Shown here piece by piece: positions 1 to 6,360 of a stretch of DNA of 10,009 bases. The stretch spans positions 1 through 10,009 of the forward strand of contig JACPSX010000225.1 of assembly GCA_016193065.1 (NCBI GenBank). Direction: 5' to 3'. Numbering within the stretch: the first letter of the stretch is position 1; every line of letters begins with the position of its first letter. The translations under genes were made by a program, and so were the position numbers. This DNA is from Candidatus Tectimicrobiota bacterium. Its GTDB lineage: Bacteria; JACPSX01. The notes below the pieces were generated by a model. That model searched no databases. It was not told the origin of the DNA and saw only the letters and a list, made by a program, of their open reading frames with translations.

Positions 1-686
1 GTCCCGGACTGCGCCACCACCTCCACGAGCGCCTTGTTGGTTCGCTCATTGGCAGCGAGCGTGGCTTTCACCAGGCTAGCCAGGGCTAGATTGTCGATGA
101 TCTGCTGGGCTTCCAGAGTTTTCTGAAATTCAGGACAGGAGACCATTTCCGAAATGGTCTCGGCCGCCGAGGAAATCGAGAGCCGGCCCAGGTTGATCAC
201 CAAGTCGTAGAGGCTAGGATCATTCCAATCGATGTCGAAGAGGTAGCGCAGACGCTGGGTCTTTTCCGCATCCTTCGCTTGAACCCGCTTGGCAGCCTCC
301 TCGGGGGTCAGGCCCTGCTGGGCCACCAACCAGTCGACCCTGCGAGCTATCGGGACAATGACCCGGACCTTGAGAACATGGGGAATCCCGCGCAGCAACT
401 GCTGGCCGCCCGATCCGTGATAGACCATGTTGTCACGGCGTGCCAGCTCGCACATCGCCGCTTGGATGAAGATGAGGTAATTTCTGCGGCTCCGGGTGAG
501 CCGTTCCCAGATTCCGGGCGTCTCTTCCAGCACCTGGGTCAGTTTGCTCTCGGAAATGCGAAAGCGTTTGGTCGCCTCCTCGATGACCTCGGGCTCAATA
601 CAGCGGTAACCAAGCCTTTCAGCTACTTGTCGAGCAACCGTTTCCCCCTCCGGGTCACTCCCCTTCGAAATGGTGATGATTGCCAT
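1..686 (-). CDS. Cytidylate-kinase-like protein, probably with C-terminal BON domain (partial, 3' end outside window)
   Basis: 228 codons are visible from an ATG at 686-684; the frame is still open at base 1, so the C-terminus is missing. A strong Shine-Dalgarno run (GGGGGAGG, complement of about 692-699) lies 5 nt upstream of the ATG. The N-terminus MAIITISKGSDPEGE followed by TVARQVAERLGYRCI matches the nucleotide-binding start of the cytidylate-kinase-like family (PF13189), which usually has S-R-x-x-G-S-G there. The classical GKS/T lysine is absent. A lid-like segment with KDAEKTQRLRYLF and DLVIN lies at residues 138-164. Residues about 204-228 (SLVKATLAANERTNKALVEV) look like the beginning of a BON domain, an arrangement I recall from this family. 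True CMP kinase activity is not implied; a regulatory kinase role is inference. The gene is divergent from the glycosidase gene. Confidence is good for the family and moderate for the BON domain. Confidence 0.82.
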   Translation of the reverse strand, partial: MAIITISKGSDPEGETVARQVAERLGYRCIEPEVIEEATKRFRISESKLTQVLEETPGIWERLTRSRRNYLIFIQAAMCELARRDNMVYHGSGGQQLLRGIPHVLKVRVIVPIARRVDWLVAQQGLTPEEAAKRVQAKDAEKTQRLRYLFDIDWNDPSLYDLVINLGRLSISSAAETISEMVSCPEFQKTLEAQQIIDNLALASLVKATLAANERTNKALVEVVAQSG

Positions 687-710
687 AGCCACCTCCCCCG
701 GGATTCCCGG

Positions 711-740
711 TTGAAAATCCGCTCTCCTTTCGGTTATATA
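711..740 (+). promoter_or_regulatory. Candidate sigma-70 promoter for the glycosidase-domain gene
   Basis: TTGAAA at 711-716 (5 of 6 to TTGACA), an 18-nt spacer, then TATATA at 735-740 (4 of 6 to TATAAT). It reads toward the GTG at 825 and shares its AT-rich core with the minus-strand candidate at 733-760. Assigned by eye only. Confidence 0.35.
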
Positions 741-760
741 CCTCAAAGAGGAAGCTCCAA
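733..760 (-). promoter_or_regulatory. Candidate sigma-70 promoter for the cytidylate-kinase-like gene
   Basis: On the minus strand, TTGGAG (complement of 755-760), a 16-nt spacer and TATAAC (complement of 733-738, 5 of 6 to TATAAT). Transcription would begin near 726, about 40 nt before the ATG at 686. The -35 is weak. The -10 overlaps that of the opposing promoter, so the two would compete for polymerase. Confidence 0.35.
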
Positions 761-824
761 CAATGAAATTGTCTCATGATCCCCAGTGCTTTCGCTGCTG
801 GCCTCAAACGTTCAGGACACGCCC

Positions 825-1662
825 GTGAGGATTCAGGTCCCGGCAGGACCCCAGCTCGCAACCCTCTGGATTCCAAGTGTGCTATTCCTCCTGCTCGCTG
901 CCCGGCCTGTCGTTCTGGGCGCTGAGACGGGCTGGCGTCTTCTCGGAGAAGGGCTGGAAATACAGGTCGTCAAGCCCAAAGGGGAGAGGAGGCAATCCGC
1001 CTTTGCTGGTGACCCTCTTGCGTGTTTGGCCGCGTTATTACGATCTCAAGGTCATCCACGCTACGGACTTCGGCCAGCAGGCCAGCACGGTTCGGCCTTT
1101 GGCCGAAGCCAGTGGAGCCCTCGGGGCAATCAACGCGGGATTCTTTTACCCGGATCTCCGTCCGATGGGTCTAGTCATTGCCAGGGGAAAGCCCCGCTCC
1201 CCCCTAAAAAAGCGCTCTCACCCCCTGTTCGAGGGAGTTTTTCTCATGAAGGACGGAAAACCGTACATTGGCCGTCCGGATGATGTCGACCTGAAAGGGA
1301 CCCAAGAGGCTCTCCAGTCGGGTCCCTTGCTCGTGATGGGCGGTCAACTGGCCCCCGGCATCGATTCCACCAGTCAGGCCCGTCACGCCCGATCTGCAAT
1401 TGGAATCGACCGGAACCGCAACATCCTCCTGGTCGCTTCCAGTGGAGGAGGGGATGGCTTTACGTTAGCCGAACTGGCCCGTTTCCTCCTGCCTGCAGGC
1501 CACGATTCTTGGGGATGCGAAGAGGCTTTGAACCTGGACGGAGGCAGCTCGACCCAGCTCTATCTGCAAGGCAAGGGAGGGACCATTGACGTACGGGGCC
1601 TATCACAGATCCCCGTAGCTTTGGGAATATTCCGCAGGCCCGATCCGGAGATTTCCAGGTGA
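825..1662 (+). pseudogene. Secreted phosphodiester glycosidase-domain protein (NAGPA-like), reading frame interrupted by an apparent frameshift
   Basis: The catalytic domain is in the frame ending at TGA 1660-1662. It has YYDLKVIHATDFG, the INAGFF motif (about 1129-1146), ARSAIGID (about 1387-1410) and NLDGGSSTQLY (about 1531-1563). These are hallmarks of the phosphodiester glycosidase/exopolysaccharide-biosynthesis family (PF09992), related to GlcNAc-1-phosphodiester alpha-N-acetylglucosaminidase. Upstream of about 975 this frame gives non-family sequence and closes at TGA 826. The correct N-terminus is in the frame of GTG 825 (AGGA at 814-817): a hydrophobic signal-peptide core (SVLFLLLAARPVVLGAE), then GWRLLGEGLEIQVVKPKGE, the usual family start. 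Joining them needs a +1 shift between about 975 and 1010, next to AAAGGGG at 978-984. An indel, sequencing error or recoding could explain it. GTG 877 opens the downstream frame alone but would lack a signal peptide; GTG 786 or 879 are other starts in the upstream frame. Substrate unknown; location probably periplasmic or extracellular. Confidence 0.75.
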
Positions 1663-3596
1663 GCGCCAACCCAGATCGAATGGCTTCAGATCTCGCCGCC
1701 ATGACTTCCATCCCCCGCGAGCGTATCCTTCAGCTTCTTTACCTCTGGAGTGAAGGTTACGGGAACCCCTTCATTGCTCGCTACCGCAAGGAGTGGACCG
1801 GGGGTCTGGGAGAGAGAGAACTCGATGAGCTTCAGGAACTTTCCGTAGAACAGCTCGACGAAGAGAAGCGAAAAGAGGAATTCCTCATCTGGGCTCGCAA
1901 AGAAGGGATAGAAACCCCCGCCCTATCAGAATTCTTGCAGCGCGCCAGTGTCTGGGAGATCCGGGCTCTGGCCCCCCTTCTGAGACCCGCGTTCACAAGT
2001 GCTGCACAGAACCCCGGATCCGGCCAACCCATCGGGTCCCTTCCGGAAACCCGGCAACCGCAGTCTACCCCGGGAAAGAATTCTCAATTGCCTCACCCGC
2101 CGGGCACAGATTCGTGGGAACAGCGCGCCTTTTCCGTGGTTCGGGACCTGGATCTATTCCGGGCTCTCATGGACACCGCCTGCAGAGAGGGGGAATTCCT
2201 GCTCTCCAAAGTCGAAGGAGCCTCCCCCCTGCCGGCACGCTTCTCGCCCTGGGTGGGGCGCTCTGTCCCCATCGACCAAGTCCCAGCCGAAGCCATGCTC
2301 CTTGGTTCCCTGGCCGAGGAGCAGAACCTGGGATACTGCACTCTAAATCTCCCTTTAGCCCAACTGGCCATCCAGATTGAAGAGGCCAATCCAGACCTTC
2401 TCCAGTTCGGAGCCGGCGGCCGGGCGGCCAGCAAGATCCTCGATTCCTATCTTTTGGAGCCCCTCACGCAAGCGCTCAAGGACAACCTGCTCGACCGGGC
2501 CCAGAAGGCATGGATCGATCTACAATGCCAGGCTTTTCAGAATCTCTTGACTCAAACCACGGGAGGCCGCGGTCGGATCGCCGGCATCCACCCGGATTTT
2601 CGCAGCGGCTGCGCCGTCGCCGTGATCGACGAGAGCGGCGCCCTGTGCGACCAGGCCCTCCTGCGTCCTCACGAATCCCTCAAACAACGGGAGGCATCCA
2701 GAGCCTACCTGGCCGAGTTGATCCAGCGGCATGAAATCTCTCTGGTGGCCATCGGCAAGGCCCCTGCCCACCGGGACATGGAAGCCCTGCTCGCAGAGGC
2801 CATGGCCCTGCTGGGAGAGACAGCACGCAAGCCGGAACAGGTGGTGATCTCAGAGGCGGGAGGTGTTCCTTCCCTGGAAGAAGACCCCGATGGAGTTGTC
2901 TCTCGTAACCCCAATGTCGCCATCGCCCTCGCTGTCGCCCGGCGTTCACAAAATCCTCTGGCTGAACTGGTGAAGGCGGATCCCGTGCTCCTGGTAAACT
3001 CCGGTATCCTGCCGCCGGCTGGTGTCGAGAAGCTGCGTAAGAAGCTAACGCGGATTCTAGTCTCCCATGTGAGCGCTGCCCGGATTAAGCTCAATAAAGC
3101 TCCTGCCTCTCTGCTCCGGTACGTCTGCGGTCTGGATGAAGCCAGTGCCCGACGGATCGTTGAGCATCGCAAAGCCCGCGGCTCTTTCTCCTCCCGGATG
3201 GACCTCCTGGAGATCCCCGGATTCCGGGGACGGATTTTTGAGCAGGCGGCGGGATTTCTCTATCTCCCGGACGGGGAGAACCCTCTGGACAGGTCCGCCA
3301 TCCATCCGGAATCTTATTTTATCGTCCAGGATCTCTGCAGCCGATTACACATGTCTCTGGAAACCCTGCTGGGGCGCCCCGAGTTTCTCGAATATTTCGA
3401 ACCGGAAGACTTCATCACCCAGGAATTGAAGGCTTCAACGGTCGCCGATATTTTCGCCGAGCTTGCCCGCCTGTCCAGAGACGAGATGGATCCGGATCCC
3501 CTGCCGGGCAGCAAGATAAGCCACAGAGAGCCTCCATCGGGTCGCGATGAGGCCGTGGAAGCTGCCACCGATCCCTTAATCCGGGAAGCCCAGTAA
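1659..3596 (+). CDS. Tex-like protein (RNA-binding transcription accessory family) lacking the S1 domain
   Basis: The 645-residue product starts at GTG 1659, overlapping the previous stop (GTGA). GGAG at 1647-1650 lies 8 nt upstream, and ATG 1680 is an alternative start. The N-terminus has the Tex signature NPFIARYRKEWTGGLGE (residues 36-52). The RNase H-like/YqgF-like region starts near GRIAGIHPDFRSG (304-317); RNPNVAIALAVARRSQNPLA (416-435) corresponds to the Tex block before PLAELVK. A helix-hairpin-helix part (about 460-535) includes LRYVCGLDEASARRIVEHR, EQAAGF and LDRSAIHPESY. Full Tex proteins are about 720-780 residues and end in an S1 RNA-binding domain. Here the similarity stops at TVADIFAELARLSRD (594-608), leaving a hydrophilic tail. 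The canonical GLDPG acidic motif reads GIHPD. A Pro/Gln-rich linker at about 116-150 replaces a usually conserved stretch. The family is linked to transcription and RNA binding; the role of this divergent member is unknown. Confidence 0.8.
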   Translation: MSANPDRMASDLAAMTSIPRERILQLLYLWSEGYGNPFIARYRKEWTGGLGERELDELQELSVEQLDEEKRKEEFLIWARKEGIETPALSEFLQRASVWEIRALAPLLRPAFTSAAQNPGSGQPIGSLPETRQPQSTPGKNSQLPHPPGTDSWEQRAFSVVRDLDLFRALMDTACREGEFLLSKVEGASPLPARFSPWVGRSVPIDQVPAEAMLLGSLAEEQNLGYCTLNLPLAQLAIQIEEANPDLLQFGAGGRAASKILDSYLLEPLTQALKDNLLDRAQKAWIDLQCQAFQNLLTQTTGGRGRIAGIHPDFRSGCAVAVIDESGALCDQALLRPHESLKQREASRAYLAELIQRHEISLVAIGKAPAHRDMEALLAEAMALLGETARKPEQVVISEAGGVPSLEEDPDGVVSRNPNVAIALAVARRSQNPLAELVKADPVLLVNSGILPPAGVEKLRKKLTRILVSHVSAARIKLNKAPASLLRYVCGLDEASARRIVEHRKARGSFSSRMDLLEIPGFRGRIFEQAAGFLYLPDGENPLDRSAIHPESYFIVQDLCSRLHMSLETLLGRPEFLEYFEPEDFITQELKASTVADIFAELARLSRDEMDPDPLPGSKISHREPPSGRDEAVEAATDPLIREAQ

Positions 3597-4910
3597 AGCC
3601 ACCAGCTCGGAGTGGTAGGTCTGGGGAAACATGTCAATCCCCTGAATTTCCTGGGTCTCATACCCGCAGGCGGCAAAGAGCGCAAGGTCTCGGATCAGGT
3701 TCACCGGATGACAGGAAACGTAGATTAGGCGTTGGGCTCTCAAACGGCACAGGGTCTCCAGCAGAGGACGGCAACCCTGGCGGGGGGGATCGAGGATGAC
3801 TACGGAGAAGTTTTTCCCCGACATGGCCAAGCGCAGGACCCCTTGCAAGGCATCCATGTCCCAGAACTGACAGTTCTTAAACCCCTGCTTCGCCGCCAGG
3901 TGCCGGGCGCTGGAAACCGCCGCGGGATCCAGATCGATGCCGAGGATCGAGGCGACCCGAGGGGCCCAGGCGAGAGACAAGTTTCCGTTGCCGCAAAAAA
4001 GGTCCAGAACCCTATCTTCCCGGCCGACAGCGGCGTATCTCTCCACGACCTCCCGCAGCACGCGATTTTGCTCCCGATTGACCTGGGAGAACACCCCTTC
4101 CTCCGATTCCCCATCCTCTTCCTCGGACCCTTCGCGGATCCACCTGTGCCCGGCCTCCTCTCCCTCCTCTGCACACTGCAGGGCTATGGAGGCGGCTGAG
4201 GGAGCCCCTCTGGCCACCCGCTTCGCCAGATCGGGATCAATCGGTGGCTGGACATGGAGAAGAACTCGACACAGCCCTGAAGAGGGGGAAACCTCCATCT
4301 CGATTTCCTTGATCCGATCACACAGACCCCGTCCCTCCGCGCGCAAGTAGCCCCGCAGGTCCCGCAGGACTTCGTTGATCCGGGGATGGGAAACGGCACA
4401 CTCTTCCACGTCCAGCAGGTCGTGGCTCCTTCTCTGAAAGAACCCGATCCGGCACTCGTGACCGAACCCCCGGACCTTCAGGCGGACTCGGTGACGGTAT
4501 GCGTACGGGGCGGGGGCCGCAACGAACGGGGGAATGCGCGGCTGCAGGTCTGGAGCCATCTTGCGCAGGTGATCCAACAAGATCTGCTCTTTGGCCCGCA
4601 GCTGTAAATCGTAGCTCAAATGCTGCCATTGGCAGCCGCCGCAGACTCCGAACAGCGGGCAAAGGGGAGAAGTACGCTGCGGGGAGGGAGAAAGAATTTC
4701 CTCCACCACTCCGTACCAGTAATTTTTCTTCTTCTGCGTGATCCGGACCCGTACGGTATCGCCCGGAGCCGTGAAGGGCACAAAAACCACGAGGCTTCCA
4801 TAACGCCCGACCCCCCAGCCCTCAAAGGCCAAAGAGTCAATGGACAGGGAAATGGTTTCCTGACTTTCTGGAGCCGTCCGGCCCCGGACTGCTCCGCGCC
4901 ACCGTTTCAT
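3576..4910 (-). CDS. rlmD: Class I SAM-dependent RNA m5U methyltransferase, RlmD/TrmA family
   Basis: The 444-residue product belongs to the TrmA/RlmD (RumA) family, which transfers a methyl group from S-adenosylmethionine to C5 of uracil in 23S rRNA or tRNA. An N-terminal TRAM domain spans about 17-75. The iron-sulfur cysteines are Cys84, Cys90 and Cys93 (CPLFGVCGGC) with Cys171 (EECAVSHP) as the likely fourth ligand. The SAM site VLDLFCGNGNLSL is at 301-313, DPPRQG at 374-379, the nucleophile Cys400 in YVSC, and the general base Glu435 in HSELVALL. A Glu-rich insertion lies at 248-271. The ATG at 4910 is 10 nt after the stop of the YchF-like gene and has only a weak ribosome site, which suggests translational coupling. 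The last 21 bp overlap the convergent Tex-like gene. RlmD (U1939) is the likelier identity given the 4-Cys pattern, but RlmC, TrmA or another uracil target cannot be excluded. Confidence 0.87.
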   Translation of the reverse strand: MKRWRGAVRGRTAPESQETISLSIDSLAFEGWGVGRYGSLVVFVPFTAPGDTVRVRITQKKKNYWYGVVEEILSPSPQRTSPLCPLFGVCGGCQWQHLSYDLQLRAKEQILLDHLRKMAPDLQPRIPPFVAAPAPYAYRHRVRLKVRGFGHECRIGFFQRRSHDLLDVEECAVSHPRINEVLRDLRGYLRAEGRGLCDRIKEIEMEVSPSSGLCRVLLHVQPPIDPDLAKRVARGAPSAASIALQCAEEGEEAGHRWIREGSEEEDGESEEGVFSQVNREQNRVLREVVERYAAVGREDRVLDLFCGNGNLSLAWAPRVASILGIDLDPAAVSSARHLAAKQGFKNCQFWDMDALQGVLRLAMSGKNFSVVILDPPRQGCRPLLETLCRLRAQRLIYVSCHPVNLIRDLALFAACGYETQEIQGIDMFPQTYHSELVALLGFPD

Positions 4911-4920
4911 GACCGCTCAG

Positions 4921-6003
4921 TTACAGATGAAACCGGACATGCATGACCTCCCCGTCCTGGATCACATAGCCCTTGCCCTCAATCCGGAGATGCCCGAGGT
5001 CACGAGCGGCGGCCATGGAACCAGTCCGCACCAGATCTTCCCAAGGAATCACTTCCGCTCGGATGAAGCCACGCTCCATATCTGAGTGAATCACAGCGGC
5101 TGCCTTCATGGCCGGCGTTCCGGCCGGAATTGTCCAGGCCTTCACCTCGTCCTTGCCTACGGTAAAGAAGGAAATGAGTCCCAGCAGTTCATAGGAGAGG
5201 GTGATCACCTTCTCCAGGGCAGGCCGTTCGATCCCCATGGCTCGCAAGAAGGCCCCTCGCTCTTCCTCCGGCAGTTCCCCGATCTCCGCCTCCAGCTTTC
5301 CACAGACCCCCGTAACGCGGCAGATCCCTTGCTTCTCTCTCAGCGTGGCCTGAGCCAGAAGATGGGAAAAAGCCTCACCTCCAAGATCCTGCTCCCCCAA
5401 ATTGACGATGACCAAAACAGGTTTCAGGGTCAAAAGCTGGAATCCCCTCAACCGCTTGCGGTCCTCCTCGGAGAACTCCAACAACCTCAAAGGGGTGCCT
5501 TCCTGAAGAGCCGACTGGCAGTGCGACAGAAGATCCGCTTCCAGTTGCAGCAACTGCTCCCCCTTCATTCCCTCTTTTTTCACCCGTTCAAGCCGATTTT
5601 CAATAATCTGAAGATCCGCCAAGATCGTCTCGGTCTCCACATAATTCAGATCCCGGACCACATTGATCCCGCCCAGAGGGTGAACGACACGATCGTCCTC
5701 AAAAGCCCTGACGACCAGCGCCAGGGCATCCACCTCACGGGCCTGAGGGACAAGAAGCAGGGGATGTTTGGTGCCCGAGGGCGGGCCGGGGAAGTCCAGG
5801 TATTCGATGCTGGCGGGAGTGACCTTTTCCGGATGAAACATCTGCGCAAGCGGCTCTAGACGCGGGTCCGGAACCTTGATGGTGGCGACTTGAAACTGAC
5901 CCTTGCCGCTTTGAGCGGGGTGAGCGAGGGCATGGCTTCCCGTCATGGCTGAAAAGAGAGTCGATTTCCCGGAAAGGGATAACCCAATAATCCCGATTTG
6001 CAC
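4921..6003 (-). CDS. Divergent YchF-type P-loop NTPase (TRAFAC/OBG family, TGS domain)
   Basis: The 360-residue product is close to the usual YchF length of about 363. It starts at GTG 6003-6001 with AGGAGG (complement of 6010-6015) 6 nt upstream. The P-loop is GLSLSGKST (7-15). VPDPRLEPLAQMF (44-56) matches the YchF core. A G3 motif LDFPG is at 69-73, and a G4-position motif NLGE at 201-204 resembles the N-x-x-E of ATP-preferring YchF. The C-terminal TGS part contains ISFFTVGKDEVKAWTIPAG (277-295), AAAVIHSDMERGFIRAE (301-317) and IEGKGYVIQDGEVMHVRF (341-358). Canonical YchF continues after G3 with GLVKGASKGEGLGN; here that stretch is replaced by GPPSGTKHPLLL. It is therefore probably a paralogous subfamily rather than the housekeeping YchF. 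YchF is a cytosolic ribosome-associated ATPase; pairing with an rRNA methyltransferase gene fits a ribosome-linked role, which is inferred. Confidence 0.85.
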   Translation of the reverse strand: MQIGIIGLSLSGKSTLFSAMTGSHALAHPAQSGKGQFQVATIKVPDPRLEPLAQMFHPEKVTPASIEYLDFPGPPSGTKHPLLLVPQAREVDALALVVRAFEDDRVVHPLGGINVVRDLNYVETETILADLQIIENRLERVKKEGMKGEQLLQLEADLLSHCQSALQEGTPLRLLEFSEEDRKRLRGFQLLTLKPVLVIVNLGEQDLGGEAFSHLLAQATLREKQGICRVTGVCGKLEAEIGELPEEERGAFLRAMGIERPALEKVITLSYELLGLISFFTVGKDEVKAWTIPAGTPAMKAAAVIHSDMERGFIRAEVIPWEDLVRTGSMAAARDLGHLRIEGKGYVIQDGEVMHVRFHL

Positions 6004-6036
6004 TATTTCCCTCCTGTCGTTCCACTCCGCTCCGCG

Positions 6037-6045
6037 CTTATAACA
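6037..6045 (-). promoter_or_regulatory. Extended -10 promoter element for the YchF-like/RlmD-like operon
   Basis: The minus strand reads TGT-TATAAG (complement of 6037-6045), an extended -10 (TGn plus 5 of 6 to TATAAT). No good -35 stands at 16-18 nt, which is tolerated with an extended -10. Transcription would start near 6030, leaving about 27 nt before the GTG at 6003. Confidence 0.4.
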
Positions 6046-6277
6046 CAGTAATGAAAGTCATGGTGGAAAACAAGGCACCGCCGGAAAATCCTTGCCGACC
6101 TTCCTGGGTCGCGAACTCCTCCCTCCATGACTCCCGGGGTCAGGTCGCGGGCCCGGACTCCCGGCGCCCCGGATAACCCAGGAATCCCCTAAAGAGGGGG
6201 GCCAACACCGAAACCTTCCAGACCGCGGATTAGGGACCGCACGAGAGGGCCATGGACCGGCCGTAAGGCCAACTGAT
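6046..6277. other. Gene-free part of the YchF-like/PilZ intergenic region
   Basis: Together with the promoter and leader parts, about 360 bp (6004-6360) carry no convincing gene. The stretch is GC-rich. It holds an imperfect 15-bp palindrome at 6128-6142 (TGACTCCCGGGGTCA, one wobble pair), a small hairpin CCCCT-AAAG-AGGGG at 6186-6199 and a GGCC-GTAA-GGCC tetraloop hairpin at 6259-6270. None is followed by a T run, so none is a clear terminator. A 41-codon frame at 6051-6176 has no ribosome site and no recognisable sequence. Confidence 0.4.
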
Positions 6278-6304
6278 TAAAGTTTTTGGCTCGGCAACCG
6301 ATTC
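6278..6304 (+). promoter_or_regulatory. Sigma-28 (FliA)-type flagellar promoter for the PilZ gene
   Basis: TAAAGTTT at 6278-6285 is identical to the E. coli FliA -35 consensus. Exactly 11 nt follow, then ACCGATTC at 6297-6304 (consensus GCCGATAA, 5 of 8). The start point would be near 6311, upstream of the TTG 6361 start. Its position before a PilZ/YcgR-type gene, a family often in the flagellar regulon, supports it. Confidence 0.6.
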
Positions 6305-6345
6305 ATTCCTGGGCTGAGGATTTGCCTTGCGATAGTTCACCAATC

Positions 6346-6352
6346 GGGGAGG
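6346..6352 (+). promoter_or_regulatory. Ribosome binding site that fixes the PilZ gene start
   Basis: GGGGAGG at 6346-6352 stands 8 nt before TTG 6361. The other in-frame candidates are poorer: TTG 6286 lies inside the sigma-28-like promoter spacer, TTG 6322 has GAGGA only 1 nt away, and ATG 6397 has GGGAG only 1 nt away and would trim the N-terminal domain. Confidence 0.6.
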
Positions 6353-6360
6353 ATTTCCTG

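Noticed and set aside
978-984. AAAGGGG as a programmed -1 slippery site in the glycosidase gene.
   Set aside because: The needed change is +1, and the zero-frame reading is AAA GGG G, not the X XXY YYZ phase required for -1 slippage.
5086-5859. A 257-codon plus-strand open frame opposite the YchF-like gene.
   Set aside because: Composition rich in Gln, Leu and His without domains; the opposing frame has clear P-loop and TGS motifs.
6051-6176. A 41-codon plus-strand frame beginning with ATG in the intergenic region.
   Set aside because: No Shine-Dalgarno sequence, no recognisable residues, and it overlaps the minus-strand promoter candidate upstream.
6186-6285. A possible cyclic di-GMP riboswitch before the PilZ gene (GGGGGGCC, CCGAAACC, GTAA tetraloop).
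   Set aside because: The GEMM consensus order (GGGCAAACC, then GGGACGCAAAGCC) is not present, and the region lies upstream of the probable sigma-28 start, so it would not be in that transcript.
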